A DNA stretch of 36,423 nt. Source: Umezawaea beigongshangensis (GTDB lineage: Bacteria > Actinomycetota > Actinomycetes > Mycobacteriales > Pseudonocardiaceae). A program made the translations under genes and the position numbers. The stretch is from contig NZ_JAEIOJ010000022.1 of assembly GCF_016464305.1 (NCBI RefSeq), forward strand, positions 1 to 36,423. Direction: 5' to 3'. The notes beneath the pieces were generated by a model. That model made no database searches. It had not been told where the DNA came from and was given only the letters and a program-made list of their open reading frames with translations. Positions 21,322 to 28,131 of the stretch are shown here, in pieces; the first letter of the stretch is position 1, and every line of letters starts with the position of its first letter.

Positions 21322-22854
21322 TCACACGATCGAATCCAGCACGTCGTAGTCGTCGGCGACCAGCAGCGGCGCGCGGACCCGCAGGGCGTAGCGCGCCAGG
21401 GTCGCGGCGACCAGGGGGCTGATGTCGGCCTCGGCACCCTTGCGCGCCCACGCGATCGCGTCGGTGGTCTCGCGCACCTTCGCGACGGCGACTGCGTCGT
21501 CGAGCGGGTCCTGCCCGAGGTGGTGCACCGCGCTCTGCTTGACCGCGTCGAGCAGCTGCCCGCACGCCGCGGACATGTCCAGGAACGTCGCGATCAGCAG
21601 CTGACCGCGGCGTGGCTTCTCCGGGTCGTCCGGAACGGTGATGCCGGCCTCGGTCAGGTCGGTCTCCAAGCTGGCACCGGTGCCACGTCCCATCGCGATC
21701 GCGACCGGGTCGAGTACCTCGCGCAGCTCGACCAAGCGGGCGACGAGCCAGTCAGTACCCGCCCGGTAGTCCAGCACCTGCACGTGCCCGATGCCGTCCT
21801 CGCGGACCCCGTACAGGGCGATTGCCGCCCAGTCCCGGTTTGGGGCGATGTCCACGGCCAGGGCGACGTCGCCGACCCGACGCGAGTCCGGGTCGGCGAG
21901 CTGGTTCCACTGCGCAACGTTGATCGCGCCGCGGCTCTCCCGGCGGCGCGGCCACAGGCCGAGGCACTCGCGAGCGAAACCACGGCCACCGGAGGACCGC
22001 AGCGCCTTGCGCAGTCGGGTGATCTTGCCGATGGTCAGACGGCCCTGCGTCAGCGCCGGGTTGGCCTGCGCCCACAACCGGTGGTCGTTGAGGTCGATCT
22101 GGTCGAGCTGGTCCAGATCGCCCTCGATGCCCCAGTCGCGGTAGGCGAATGCGTCGTCGCCGCCCTCCTCGGCGCGCTCTTGCAGGGAGAACAGCACCTC
22201 GCCGCTGTTTGCGTCCAGCGGCGGCGACGACATGTAGATGAACTGCGGGTTCGGCCTGGCCAGCAGCGTGGGCATCAGCGCGTCCTGCTGCTCGGGGGTG
22301 AACGCGAACGCCTCGTCGATGATGTTCACGTCGCCGGAGAACCCCCGGCCGCTGCCCTTCGAGCGGGCGATGAACTTGATCCGGGCGCCGGTGTCCATCC
22401 GCTCGAACGCCTCGGCACCGTTGGCGCTCACGATCTTGATCAGCACGCCGTCGACGTCGACGAGCGTGTCGGAAATCTGCGTGCCCAGCGCGAGCAGCAG
22501 CGCCTTGACCCGGCGGTGCGCCTCCAACGCGGTCTTGACCTCGTGCGCCGACCACATGATCAGTTCTTCACCGAGCACCAGCAGCCCGGCCAGCGCCCGC
22601 GCTTCGAGGATGCCGCCCTTGCCGTTCTGGCGGGAGACCAGCTCGGCGTACTCGACGCACGCCCACAGCCCGTCCTGCTGACGCGCCATCATCAGCGTCA
22701 GCGACTGCTGCTGCCAGAAGTCAAGCGGCTTGCCCGCGCGCTTCATCAACTTGATGCCGATGCTGCCCAGCGAGTAGGCGTAGCTGGGCGCTACCTCAAC
22801 CCGCGGGTGAGTCGCGACGGGCAGCGTGGTTGGCGAGCTGGATGAGGTCGGCAA
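21322..22854 (-). CDS. Terminase large subunit
   Basis: 510 residues if started at the TTG at 22854, which has GAGGAGG nine bases upstream inside the small-subunit gene (59-base overlap). ATPase half: a Walker A variant S-R-Q-N-G-K-G-G at 74-81, a Walker B N-I-I-D-E-A around 177-182, and the conserved S-S-P near 209-211. Nuclease half: acidic residues D335 and D341 in A-L-A-V-D-I-A-P-N-R-D, and D452/D453 in D-P-L-D-D. The enzyme cuts concatemeric DNA and pumps it into the prohead through the portal. An unusual TTG start is likely since no ATG or GTG lies before the conserved part. Confidence 0.94.
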   Translation of the reverse strand: MPTSSSSPTTLPVATHPRVEVAPSYAYSLGSIGIKLMKRAGKPLDFWQQQSLTLMMARQQDGLWACVEYAELVSRQNGKGGILEARALAGLLVLGEELIMWSAHEVKTALEAHRRVKALLLALGTQISDTLVDVDGVLIKIVSANGAEAFERMDTGARIKFIARSKGSGRGFSGDVNIIDEAFAFTPEQQDALMPTLLARPNPQFIYMSSPPLDANSGEVLFSLQERAEEGGDDAFAYRDWGIEGDLDQLDQIDLNDHRLWAQANPALTQGRLTIGKITRLRKALRSSGGRGFARECLGLWPRRRESRGAINVAQWNQLADPDSRRVGDVALAVDIAPNRDWAAIALYGVREDGIGHVQVLDYRAGTDWLVARLVELREVLDPVAIAMGRGTGASLETDLTEAGITVPDDPEKPRRGQLLIATFLDMSAACGQLLDAVKQSAVHHLGQDPLDDAVAVAKVRETTDAIAWARKGAEADISPLVAATLARYALRVRAPLLVADDYDVLDSIV

Positions 22855-23377
22855 GGCTCTCGCCCTCCTCCTCGCCAGCGGGCTCGGCCGAAGCGCCGGC
22901 CGACTCGGAGGCTGCGGCCGACCGCGTGGTCGTGGGTCGCGCCGCCGGCTTGTCGGCCTGACGGATCTCGCCGACGAGCTGCTTGAGCGCGACGGCCTGC
23001 TGCCGGGCCTCCACCAGCGCCCGGTCGACGATCACCACGACCTCGCGGTCGCGGTCGTCGTCGGGCAGCTCGATCTCCAGCCAGCCGCGGTCATCGCCGC
23101 GCAGCTGCGCGTCGAGCTTGTCGAGCCGATCGACGATCCGGCACGCCTCCAGCAGCAGCACCCGCTGCAACGCGGTCAGGGGCATCGCGCCGGTCACCTC
23201 GGACCACAGCGCACGCCCCGGAGCTTCCAGACCGCCGGTCTGTTCCCGCTGGTCAGACGCGGTGTCACGTGTGACGGGCGGCGTCACAACCGAGCAGCGG
23301 CCGACCACGCAAATCGAGTGATCACCCCTCCTGTGCAGGCGATATCTGCGCGTGCGCAGCGCTGCCGGGTCGGCCAT
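22796..23377 (-). CDS. Putative terminase small subunit
   Basis: 193 residues from ATG with GGGGGCGAG upstream. N-terminus basic (R-T-R-R-Y-R-L-H-R-R-G-D-H), the centre helical (L-T-A-L-Q-R-V-L-L-L-E-A-C-R-I-V-D-R-L-D-K-L-D and a V-E-A-R-Q-Q-A-V-A-L-K-Q-L helix), the C-terminus acidic (E-E-E-G-E-S). This pattern of DNA-binding end, oligomerising helices and acidic tail fits actinophage small terminase subunits. It lies directly upstream of TerL with overlapping reading frames, and a repeat-bearing intergenic region precedes it. Confidence 0.8.
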   Translation of the reverse strand: MADPAALRTRRYRLHRRGDHSICVVGRCSVVTPPVTRDTASDQREQTGGLEAPGRALWSEVTGAMPLTALQRVLLLEACRIVDRLDKLDAQLRGDDRGWLEIELPDDDRDREVVVIVDRALVEARQQAVALKQLVGEIRQADKPAARPTTTRSAAASESAGASAEPAGEEEGESLADLIQLANHAARRDSPAG

Positions 23378-23545
23378 CTCGCCCCCAATTTTCAGACCGG
23401 GGGGAGAGACGGGGGAGGTTGGGCGCGGGGTGGGCCTGCCGCACTGTCCAAAAAGACCCGGAGTGCGTTTCCGCAGGTCAGAGCCTTGCGCTTGGGATGG
23501 GTGTTTCCGCAGGTCACAGCCCTGCCGGAGCCCGGTCGGCACTGG
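23378..23545. other. Repeat-bearing intergenic region, possible packaging site
   Basis: 168 bases without a gene between the HNH fusion and the small terminase. The segment TTTCCGCAGGTCAGAGCC at 23468-23485 is repeated at 23504-23521 with one mismatch, 36 bases apart. Both contain CCGCAGGTCA, also present at 24436-24445. cos or pac sites of HK97-like phages commonly lie between an HNH gene and terS, so this is the best place for one here. Nick positions cannot be read. Confidence 0.5.
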
Positions 23546-24334
23546 TCAGACGGTTCGGGGATCGACGATCAAGGGTGTGCGGCGCTGCGCCCGGCCGGCC
23601 CGGCTGCGGTTGCTGCGGCCGGTGTTGCACGAGCGGTGCGCCAGGCGGACGTTGTCCCGGTCCAGCACCGCGCCGCCGTCGCGCAGCGCGTGCACGTGGT
23701 CGACGGTGCGCGAGCGCGGGTGCCCGGTGTGCAGGTCCTGGTCGACCCACTGCCCGCAGATCCAGCAGTGCGTTTCCTCGGCGCACACGCGGGCCTGCAT
23801 CGTGCGCCAGGGGCGACCGGCGCGCAGCCGCTCGCAGCACCGCCCACAGCGCACGCTGGTGGCCGGTCCGCCGCAGTCCATGCACGGACGCCGGACCGAC
23901 AGAGCGCGCTCGTCCTGGGCGCTCTCAGCGCGGGCGTACCACTGGCGGATGGCCTGGAACGTCCCCGGTGGACGGCGAGCGGCACGGGCTCGGCGCTGGC
24001 ACTCGTCGATGCCGGGGTCGACCAGGCGCACGGTCGCGCCGAGGCGGGCGGCCAGGGCCTCGCGCTGCCGGGCGCGCGGGGCGCAGCGCACGACGTAGGC
24101 GGTGATCTCACGATGGTCGGCCGCGAGCGCGGCCAGATGGGCGCGCGTCCGCTGCTCGGCGAGCCGGGTGATGTACGGGGTGTGCATGTGCGTCCGGCTA
24201 CTGCCGAGCTGCCGGGCGATCAGGTCCCGGTCTATGACCAGGTCGCCCGGCCGCGCCAACTCGTGCGCCAGCGTGGATTTGCCGCTGCACGGCGGACCCG
24301 CGATCAGCAGCACGGACCGCGCCACGGCGACCAC
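23546..24334 (-). CDS. P-loop kinase-like / zinc ribbon / HNH fusion nuclease
   Basis: 262 residues from GTG; a second GTG at 24325 has a better-spaced G-rich box and may be the true start. Residues 5-150: a P-loop NTPase of the polynucleotide-kinase or AAA33 type, with G-P-P-C-S-G-K-S at 13-20 and D-R-D-L near 35-38. Residues 151-167: C-x2-C...C-x2-C zinc ribbon. Residues 185-240: HNH nuclease with C190-x2-C193, the D-H of V-D-H-V-H at 212-213, D-N-V-R near 227-230 and H-R-S-C-N at 233-237. HNH proteins next to terminase genes assist TerL cutting in HK97-type phages. A linked kinase would be able to act on 5' ends, but substrate is unknown. The fusion is the notable point. Confidence 0.85.
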   Translation of the reverse strand: MVAVARSVLLIAGPPCSGKSTLAHELARPGDLVIDRDLIARQLGSSRTHMHTPYITRLAEQRTRAHLAALAADHREITAYVVRCAPRARQREALAARLGATVRLVDPGIDECQRRARAARRPPGTFQAIRQWYARAESAQDERALSVRRPCMDCGGPATSVRCGRCCERLRAGRPWRTMQARVCAEETHCWICGQWVDQDLHTGHPRSRTVDHVHALRDGGAVLDRDNVRLAHRSCNTGRSNRSRAGRAQRRTPLIVDPRTV

Positions 24335-24347
24335 CCCCCGACAGCGC

Positions 24348-24382
24348 GATGCCCCGGCTCCGAGGGGCGGAGCCGGGGCATC
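24348..24382. terminator. Strong hairpin terminator
   Basis: Perfect 15-base stem GATGCCCCGGCTCCG at 24348-24362 with complement at 24368-24382, loop AGGGG. It lies between the small HTH gene (ends 24460) and the HNH fusion gene (start 24334) and would end the upstream minus-strand transcript. The region 24383-24459 also contains one CCGCAGGTCA (24436-24445). Confidence 0.85.
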
Positions 24383-24459
24383 GGGCTAGGTGGTTGCTGG
24401 GCACACGTCACCAACAGTCGGTGACTGTACGTTGGCCGCAGGTCAGCGAGCAAGCGGGG

Positions 24460-24705
24460 TCATCCGAGGTGCGGATCGTTGGGGTCGCCAGCGGCGCGCA
24501 GGATCTCGGTGACGTTGCGCCGGGCAATGCCGGCGGCCTCGGCGAGGTGGTCACCAGTGGCACCAGCGGCCTTGGCCATGACCATCGCGCGGTTGCGGCG
24601 GGAGCGCGCCTGGGCGACGGCCCGTTCGAGCTGGGCGAGTTCCTCGGCGTACTCGCGCACGGTGGTCAATTCGGTCTCGGGTCGAGGTGACGGCTTGCGC
24701 GGCAT
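24460..24705 (-). CDS. Small HTH protein
   Basis: 81 residues from ATG with GGAG seven bases upstream. A basic N-terminus (M-P-R-K-P-S-P-R-P) is followed by a helix (Y-A-E-E-L-A-Q-L-E-R-A-V-A-Q-A-R) and a helix-turn-helix-like part A-K-A-A-G-A-T-G-D-H-L-A-E-A-A-G-I-A-R-R-N-V-T-E-I-L near 46-70. It is bordered by hairpins on both sides. It may be a DNA-binding regulator of late genes or of packaging; no closer family is recognised. Confidence 0.75.
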   Translation of the reverse strand: MPRKPSPRPETELTTVREYAEELAQLERAVAQARSRRNRAMVMAKAAGATGDHLAEAAGIARRNVTEILRAAGDPNDPHLG

Positions 24706-24744
24706 GGCGTGCTCCGGGATTCTGGTCTTGGAGTTCGTTCCTCG

Positions 24745-24778
24745 GCCCCGGCCCGCGAGTGCAGATCGCGGCCGGGGC
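24745..24778. terminator. Hairpin upstream of the small HTH gene
   Basis: GCCCCGGCC at 24745-24753 pairs with GGCCGGGGC at 24770-24778; the stem extends inward as GCGA/TCGC with one bulged base. Imperfect but strong. It could end the transcript from 25223 in tandem with the next hairpin, or act in the leader of the small HTH gene. Confidence 0.6.
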
Positions 24779-24801
24779 TTCTCCGTGAGGAAGGCCGGAT
24801 G

Positions 24802-24832
24802 CCGGGGCGGCACCTGGTGGGTGCCGCCCCGG
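24802..24832 (-). terminator. Terminator of the 24843 gene
   Basis: Perfect 13-base stem CCGGGGCGGCACC at 24802-24814 and 24820-24832 with loop TGGTG. It starts about ten bases after the minus-strand stop at 24843, the standard position for a terminator. Confidence 0.82.
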
Positions 24833-24842
24833 TATCACCGGG

Positions 24843-25223
24843 TTATCCGATCAGGCCACCGGAGATCAGCCCGTGCAGGCTGGTCCGGACGGACTTGACG
24901 TTGACCTCCAGCCGGAACCGGCGGTCGTGGTCGTTGTCCTTGCCCCGCCAGTCGTAACGGCTGGCGACCACCTTGATGCGGGTCCTCACCATGTCCGACG
25001 TCGGGGCCGGAATGTCCGCCTGAGTCGGGGTGAGGAACACCGTCACCGTGATCGTGTTGCCGACGACTGCAACGATGATCGCGGCGTTGAGGGGCAGTTG
25101 CCCCTCTGCGCGGTCGGCGGTGAGGTCCCGCAGGATTCGACCGGCGACGACGTGGAGAGTGTCGTCGATCGACTCGCGGTAGCGCACCCCGTACCAGCGG
25201 TCATCGCGGAACAGGTCACTCAT
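24843..25223 (-). CDS. Single-gene unit, unknown function
   Basis: 126 residues from ATG with GGAAGGAA upstream. Alpha-beta composition: an N-terminal segment D-D-R-W-Y-G-V-R-Y-R, helix R-I-L-R-D-L-T-A-D-R, a hydrophobic beta hairpin A-A-I-I-V-A-V-V-G-N-T-I-T-V-T-V-F-L, then R-T-R-I-K-V-V-A-S-R-Y-D and a final F-R-L-E-V-N-V. No Cys, membrane or signal sequence. It has its own promoter and operator-like palindrome, a leader with three small hairpins and its own terminator. It is thus regulated separately from both early and late genes, which suggests expression in the lysogen (cargo gene) or a regulatory role. I do not recognise a family. Confidence 0.8.
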   Translation of the reverse strand: MSDLFRDDRWYGVRYRESIDDTLHVVAGRILRDLTADRAEGQLPLNAAIIVAVVGNTITVTVFLTPTQADIPAPTSDMVRTRIKVVASRYDWRGKDNDHDRRFRLEVNVKSVRTSLHGLISGGLIG

Positions 25224-25249
25224 CGGAGTTCCTTCCTCTATGGAGTTAG

Positions 25250-25301
25250 CCCCGGTTCGGGGTGGTGCAGCACCCCGGTTCGGGGCCGTCCCGTTCGGGA
25301 C
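25250..25301 (-). promoter_or_regulatory. Leader with three small hairpins
   Basis: Between promoter and ATG of the 24843 gene lie three similar hairpin motifs: CCCCGGTTCGGGG at 25250-25262 and at 25273-25285, and GTCCCGTTCGGGAC at 25288-25301 (plus-strand reading). Each has a 5-6 bp stem with a short G-T-T or T-T turn (A-A-C or A-A in the RNA). Repetition of one hairpin type in a leader suggests protein binding to RNA or DNA, or attenuation. Confidence 0.6.
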
Positions 25302-25307
25302 TCCTCA

Positions 25308-25359
25308 ATAATAGGATGCTGCATCCCACTATCGCAAGTGGATTCATGGGATGCAGCAT
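25308..25359 (-). promoter_or_regulatory. Promoter plus 13-base inverted-repeat operator
   Basis: On the minus strand TTGCGA (25337-25332) and TATTAT (25313-25308) are spaced by 18 bases, a good sigma-70-type promoter leading to the gene at 25223. A perfect 13-base inverted repeat, ATGCTGCATCCCA at 25316-25328 and its complement at 25347-25359, straddles the -35 box and spacer, so a bound repressor would block RNA polymerase. A further TGCAGCA lies at 25266-25272. Confidence 0.72.
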
Positions 25360-25369
25360 CACGGCTTGG

Positions 25370-26023
25370 TTACGGCTCGCCCCGGCGCTCCAGCTCCTCC
25401 ACCCCCGCACGCACCAGCTCCTGCGCCCGTTGGGCGCTGGCGGCGTAGCCGTAGAGGTGCACGACCCTCGCGCCGAGCACCGACGACGCCAGGCCGGCAG
25501 CCTCCTGATCGACCCGCACCGACTCCACGACCGGCACCGGCCGCCCGTCCAGCACGAGCACCGACGCCCCCTCCAGTCGCACCGGCTGCCCGACCTCGGG
25601 AGTGAACCCGGCGCGCAGCACGGCCTGACAGCGCCAGGTGTGCACCACGGTCCAGCGTTGCCCCGACGAGCAGACCGGGACCTGCTGCGCGTCGTGCCCG
25701 GTGCCCAGCTCGGCGGCCATCGCGACGGCCTGCTGCTGCTCCTGCACGACCGCCAGCACCTCGTCGGGCACGGTCGCGGGGTTGCGGCGCACGACCGCCC
25801 ACGCCGAGCGCTCGGAATCCACCACCAGGTCGTCCTCTCTGTCATCGGGGCGCAGCTCGTCATAGGTCGCCTGCGCCTCGCCCAGGTCTCGCAACACGCG
25901 ACCACCGTGCCGGTAGCGCGTCCAGCTGTACTTGCTGGCCCAGTACCGGATCGTCCCGCGCGGCACTCCGAAGTGCACCGCCAGGGCCTCGTCGTCGACG
26001 AGACGTTTCCGGGGCTTGATCAC
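25370..26023 (-). CDS. HTH protein of the early region
   Basis: 217 residues from GTG with AGGAG upstream; its start overlaps the stop of the next gene upstream. Residues 8-45 hold a helix-turn-helix, D-D-E-A-L-A-V-H-F-G-V-P-R-G-T-I-R-Y-W-A-S-K-Y-S-W-T-R-Y, of a kind common in actinophage and plasmid proteins that recognise DNA by analogy to replication or control proteins. Residues 100-217 contain a beta-rich part (V-Q-P-V-R-L-E-G-A-S-V-L-V-L-D-G-R-P-V-P-V-V) and an ending helix. It ends the long early operon. Role unknown; could be a late-gene activator. Confidence 0.76.
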   Translation of the reverse strand: MIKPRKRLVDDEALAVHFGVPRGTIRYWASKYSWTRYRHGGRVLRDLGEAQATYDELRPDDREDDLVVDSERSAWAVVRRNPATVPDEVLAVVQEQQQAVAMAAELGTGHDAQQVPVCSSGQRWTVVHTWRCQAVLRAGFTPEVGQPVRLEGASVLVLDGRPVPVVESVRVDQEAAGLASSVLGARVVHLYGYAASAQRAQELVRAGVEELERRGEP

Positions 26024-26757
26024 CTGCTCCTGACCTCCATCTGCTCGGCCAGGGCCAGCCACTTGCGGCGCGGCCACACCGCCCCGCAGCCGCCGCACTC
26101 CAGATCCCCGACCATCGGGTACCACAGCGGGTAGTCGCACAGCAGGTCCGCGTCGCCGACCTCGTAGACCTCGGGGCAGTGCCCGACCGGCCAGGTGCGC
26201 TCGGCACCGGTGAGCGAGCGCAGCTCGTCGCGCACCAGGCGCACCGCCCAGCACAGCCAGCCCGCCCACTGCTGACGCAGCGCGAGGTCGTCGTGCGCGG
26301 CGATGGCGCGGCACACCACGGCCACCGACCCGCCACCGCCGCGGCGGTAGAACACGCGGCGGCCGTCGACGACGGGCGGGCTGGCGCGGCCGGCGAGCGC
26401 GTCGAGCAGCAGGACGCGGTAGCCGCCGAGCGCGTCGAGCGGGTGGATCAGGTCGCCGGGCTCGACCCACACTGACCGCGGATCGCGCAGCGCCAGGTAC
26501 GTGAGGTCCAGCGGCGCACCGGCCGCGATACCTGGTGGACGCCGGATCGGCTCGCCCTTGCGGCCGAACAGCAGCTCGGGGTCGTCGAGGTCGTCCCAGA
26601 GGTCGGGGACCTCGGTCAGCGCGTTGCGCAGCTCCTCGCGGCACCAGCCGCACACCCGGCTACCGCTGAGGGCCAGGCGCGCACCGTGGCGTCGACGAGC
26701 ACACGCCGGCGTGATGCACGTCAGCGTGAAGTCGAGCGGGTCCAGACCGGTCGTCAC
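26020..26757 (-). CDS. Cys-rich actinophage protein
   Basis: 245 residues, GTG overlapping the upstream TGA. Cys pairs at C13 and C19 with C36-x2-C39 (C-G-W-C-R-E-E-L) at the N-terminus, and C-G-G-C near the C-terminus (D-L-E-C-G-G-C-G-A-V-W-P-R-R-K-W-L), giving two probable zinc sites around a helical centre. Proteins with the same ends (R-x-C-x2-C-x2-E-L at the start and E-C-x2-C-x3-W-x-R-R at the end) are widely found in early regions of actinophages. Likely a DNA-binding or regulatory protein. Confidence 0.78.
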   Translation of the reverse strand: MTTGLDPLDFTLTCITPACARRRHGARLALSGSRVCGWCREELRNALTEVPDLWDDLDDPELLFGRKGEPIRRPPGIAAGAPLDLTYLALRDPRSVWVEPGDLIHPLDALGGYRVLLLDALAGRASPPVVDGRRVFYRRGGGGSVAVVCRAIAAHDDLALRQQWAGWLCWAVRLVRDELRSLTGAERTWPVGHCPEVYEVGDADLLCDYPLWYPMVGDLECGGCGAVWPRRKWLALAEQMEVRSR

Positions 26758-27014
26758 CCGGTCACCTGCTCGCGGCGGGCCAGCTCGGCGCGCAGGGCCT
26801 CGACGGGCACCTGGTCCAGGCCGTACCAGCGGACGTCCTCGCCGTCGACCACGACGTCGGAGGTGCCGACGTTGAGGTGCAGCTGCGCGGTGGGCCGCTG
26901 CCCGACCGCGAGGCGGACCGTGGCGCTGTAGATGCCGGGCACGGGCACGCCGTGCTCGTCGACCACCAGGCCGGTGGGGTGCTCTGGGGTGGTGTGGATG
27001 CGGATGCTCTTCAC
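26754..27014 (-). CDS. Small beta-rich protein, unknown function
   Basis: 86 residues from GTG with GAGGAGG. Sequence S-I-R-I-H-T-T-P-E-H-P-T-G-L-V-V-D-E-H-G-V-P-V-P-G is followed by a beta pattern A-T-V-R-L-A-V-G-Q and H-L-N-V-G-T-S-D-V-V-V-D-G-E-D-V-R-W-Y-G-L and a C-terminal helix A-L-R-A-E-L-A-R-R. Start and stop overlap neighbouring genes by four bases. No function recognised. Confidence 0.74.
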   Translation of the reverse strand: MKSIRIHTTPEHPTGLVVDEHGVPVPGIYSATVRLAVGQRPTAQLHLNVGTSDVVVDGEDVRWYGLDQVPVEALRAELARREQVTG

Positions 27015-27463
27015 CGGTGGGTCCTCCTCGTACGGCGGCGGGTGCGGTTGCGGTAGGCGTGCCCGTCGATGGGCAGCGGCCGGGGGCGGTGGGTGTCGCG
27101 CTGCTCGTCGACGAGCCGGGAGAGCGCCGCGCCGAGAACGGCGAGGGCCGGGCCGAGCCCGTCGACGAGCGCCTGCCACATCGGCGCGACGGCGCGCGCG
27201 AGCGCGGCCCGCAGCGGCTCGGTGTCGACCTGCACGGTCACGGTCAGCCGACCAGGCTGCACGGTGACGTCGCCGAGGTCGGCCAGGCGCTCGATCACGG
27301 CGGCCGGGGCGGGGTGGCCCAGCGCGGCGAGGTCGACCGGGACACGCCGCAGTCGGGCCGGGGCGCGCTCGACGAGCATGGTGCAGTCGCGCCCGCAGTA
27401 GGGGCCGAGCCAGGACCAGGCGCTGCCGCAGCAGCCCGGTCGCAGGCAGGGGATCTCGCTCAT
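27011..27463 (-). CDS. Cys-rich protein with basic tail
   Basis: 150 residues from ATG with GAGGAGC upstream. N-terminal Cys cluster (C-L-R-P-G-C-C at 6-12, C23 and C27) looks like a small zinc site; the centre is a long helix with V-D-L-A-A-L-G-H and L-A-D-L-G-D-V-T; the last 20 residues are strongly basic (R-N-R-T-R-R-R-T-R-R-T-H-R), fit for nucleic-acid contact. Unknown. Confidence 0.74.
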   Translation of the reverse strand: MSEIPCLRPGCCGSAWSWLGPYCGRDCTMLVERAPARLRRVPVDLAALGHPAPAAVIERLADLGDVTVQPGRLTVTVQVDTEPLRAALARAVAPMWQALVDGLGPALAVLGAALSRLVDEQRDTHRPRPLPIDGHAYRNRTRRRTRRTHR

Positions 27464-27498
27464 GAGTGGTGCTCCTCGGATGGTGCGTGCGGTCGGGG

Positions 27499-28131
27499 TC
27501 AGTGGCGGTGGCGGGACCAGAGATGGCCGTACCGGCAGGACTCGCGGTGCGGCACGTGCAGGCGCTGGCCAGCTGCGCGGGCGCCGGTGACCTGGCCGGG
27601 GGTGAGCAGCACGCAGCGCACGCCGCGGTCGTCGACGTGCAGGGTCACCAGCGCGGCGTCCTGGCCCTCCGACGGATCGGCGTCGACGGGCACCCGGTCG
27701 CCCGCGGGGTTGAGCGCCCACACGATCGGCCGGTGGCAGTGCGAGCACGGCTCGCGGTGGGCGGTGAGGTCGCGGCGCAGCCGGTCGGCCGAGACGAGGT
27801 GAGCGCGGCGGGCCGGGGGCTCGTCGACGGGCACGGCCGGACCGGTCGGCGCGGCGTCCGGGTTCGCGGCGTCGGCGGCGAGCAGCCGGTGCGCGTGCGC
27901 GGGTGGCCCGGTCAGCTCGCGGCCCTCGCTGTCGACGCACGGCTGCTCGACCTCGGCGCGGCACCCGCGCGGCCGTGCGGACGGGTCCGGCCGGTGCTCC
28001 TCGGGACGGGCGCACCGCCAGGCGTTGCAGCCGCACGGGAGCAGCAGGCAGGCGACGGTCAGGGCGTGCTCGCGGGCCTGCCACCACTCGAACGACTTGG
28101 CGTTGGGGCTGGGTGTGCGGCGTGCGGTCAT
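27499..28131 (-). CDS. Multi-cysteine protein, early region
   Basis: 210 residues from ATG that overlaps the previous TGA. Cys residues are spread in pairs: C28, C33, C35, C40 (V-A-C-L-L-L-P-C-G-C-N-A-W-R-C), C57 and C65, then C-S-H-C-H-R-P near 129-135, and C-R-Y-G-H near the end. The H-C-H-R-P-I pattern followed by G-D-R-V-P-V-D-A-D-P recurs in actinophage early proteins. Probably a zinc-stabilised DNA-binding protein. Third or fourth Cys-rich gene in a row. Confidence 0.75.
   Translation of the reverse strand: MTARRTPSPNAKSFEWWQAREHALTVACLLLPCGCNAWRCARPEEHRPDPSARPRGCRAEVEQPCVDSEGRELTGPPAHAHRLLAADAANPDAAPTGPAVPVDEPPARRAHLVSADRLRRDLTAHREPCSHCHRPIVWALNPAGDRVPVDADPSEGQDAALVTLHVDDRGVRCVLLTPGQVTGARAAGQRLHVPHRESCRYGHLWSRHRH

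Noticed and set aside
21520-22845. 441-codon plus-strand frame opposite TerL
   Set aside because: Antisense shadow of the terminase gene; no ribosome site or known domain.
22826-24424. 532-codon plus-strand frame across TerS and the HNH fusion
   Set aside because: Runs through two genes and their intergenic region on the opposite strand; composition is that of an antisense frame.
25250-25359. CRISPR-like or tandem repeat array
   Set aside because: Repeats are short palindromes without regular spacers; they are better explained as leader hairpins and an operator. No CRISPR array was seen anywhere in the window.
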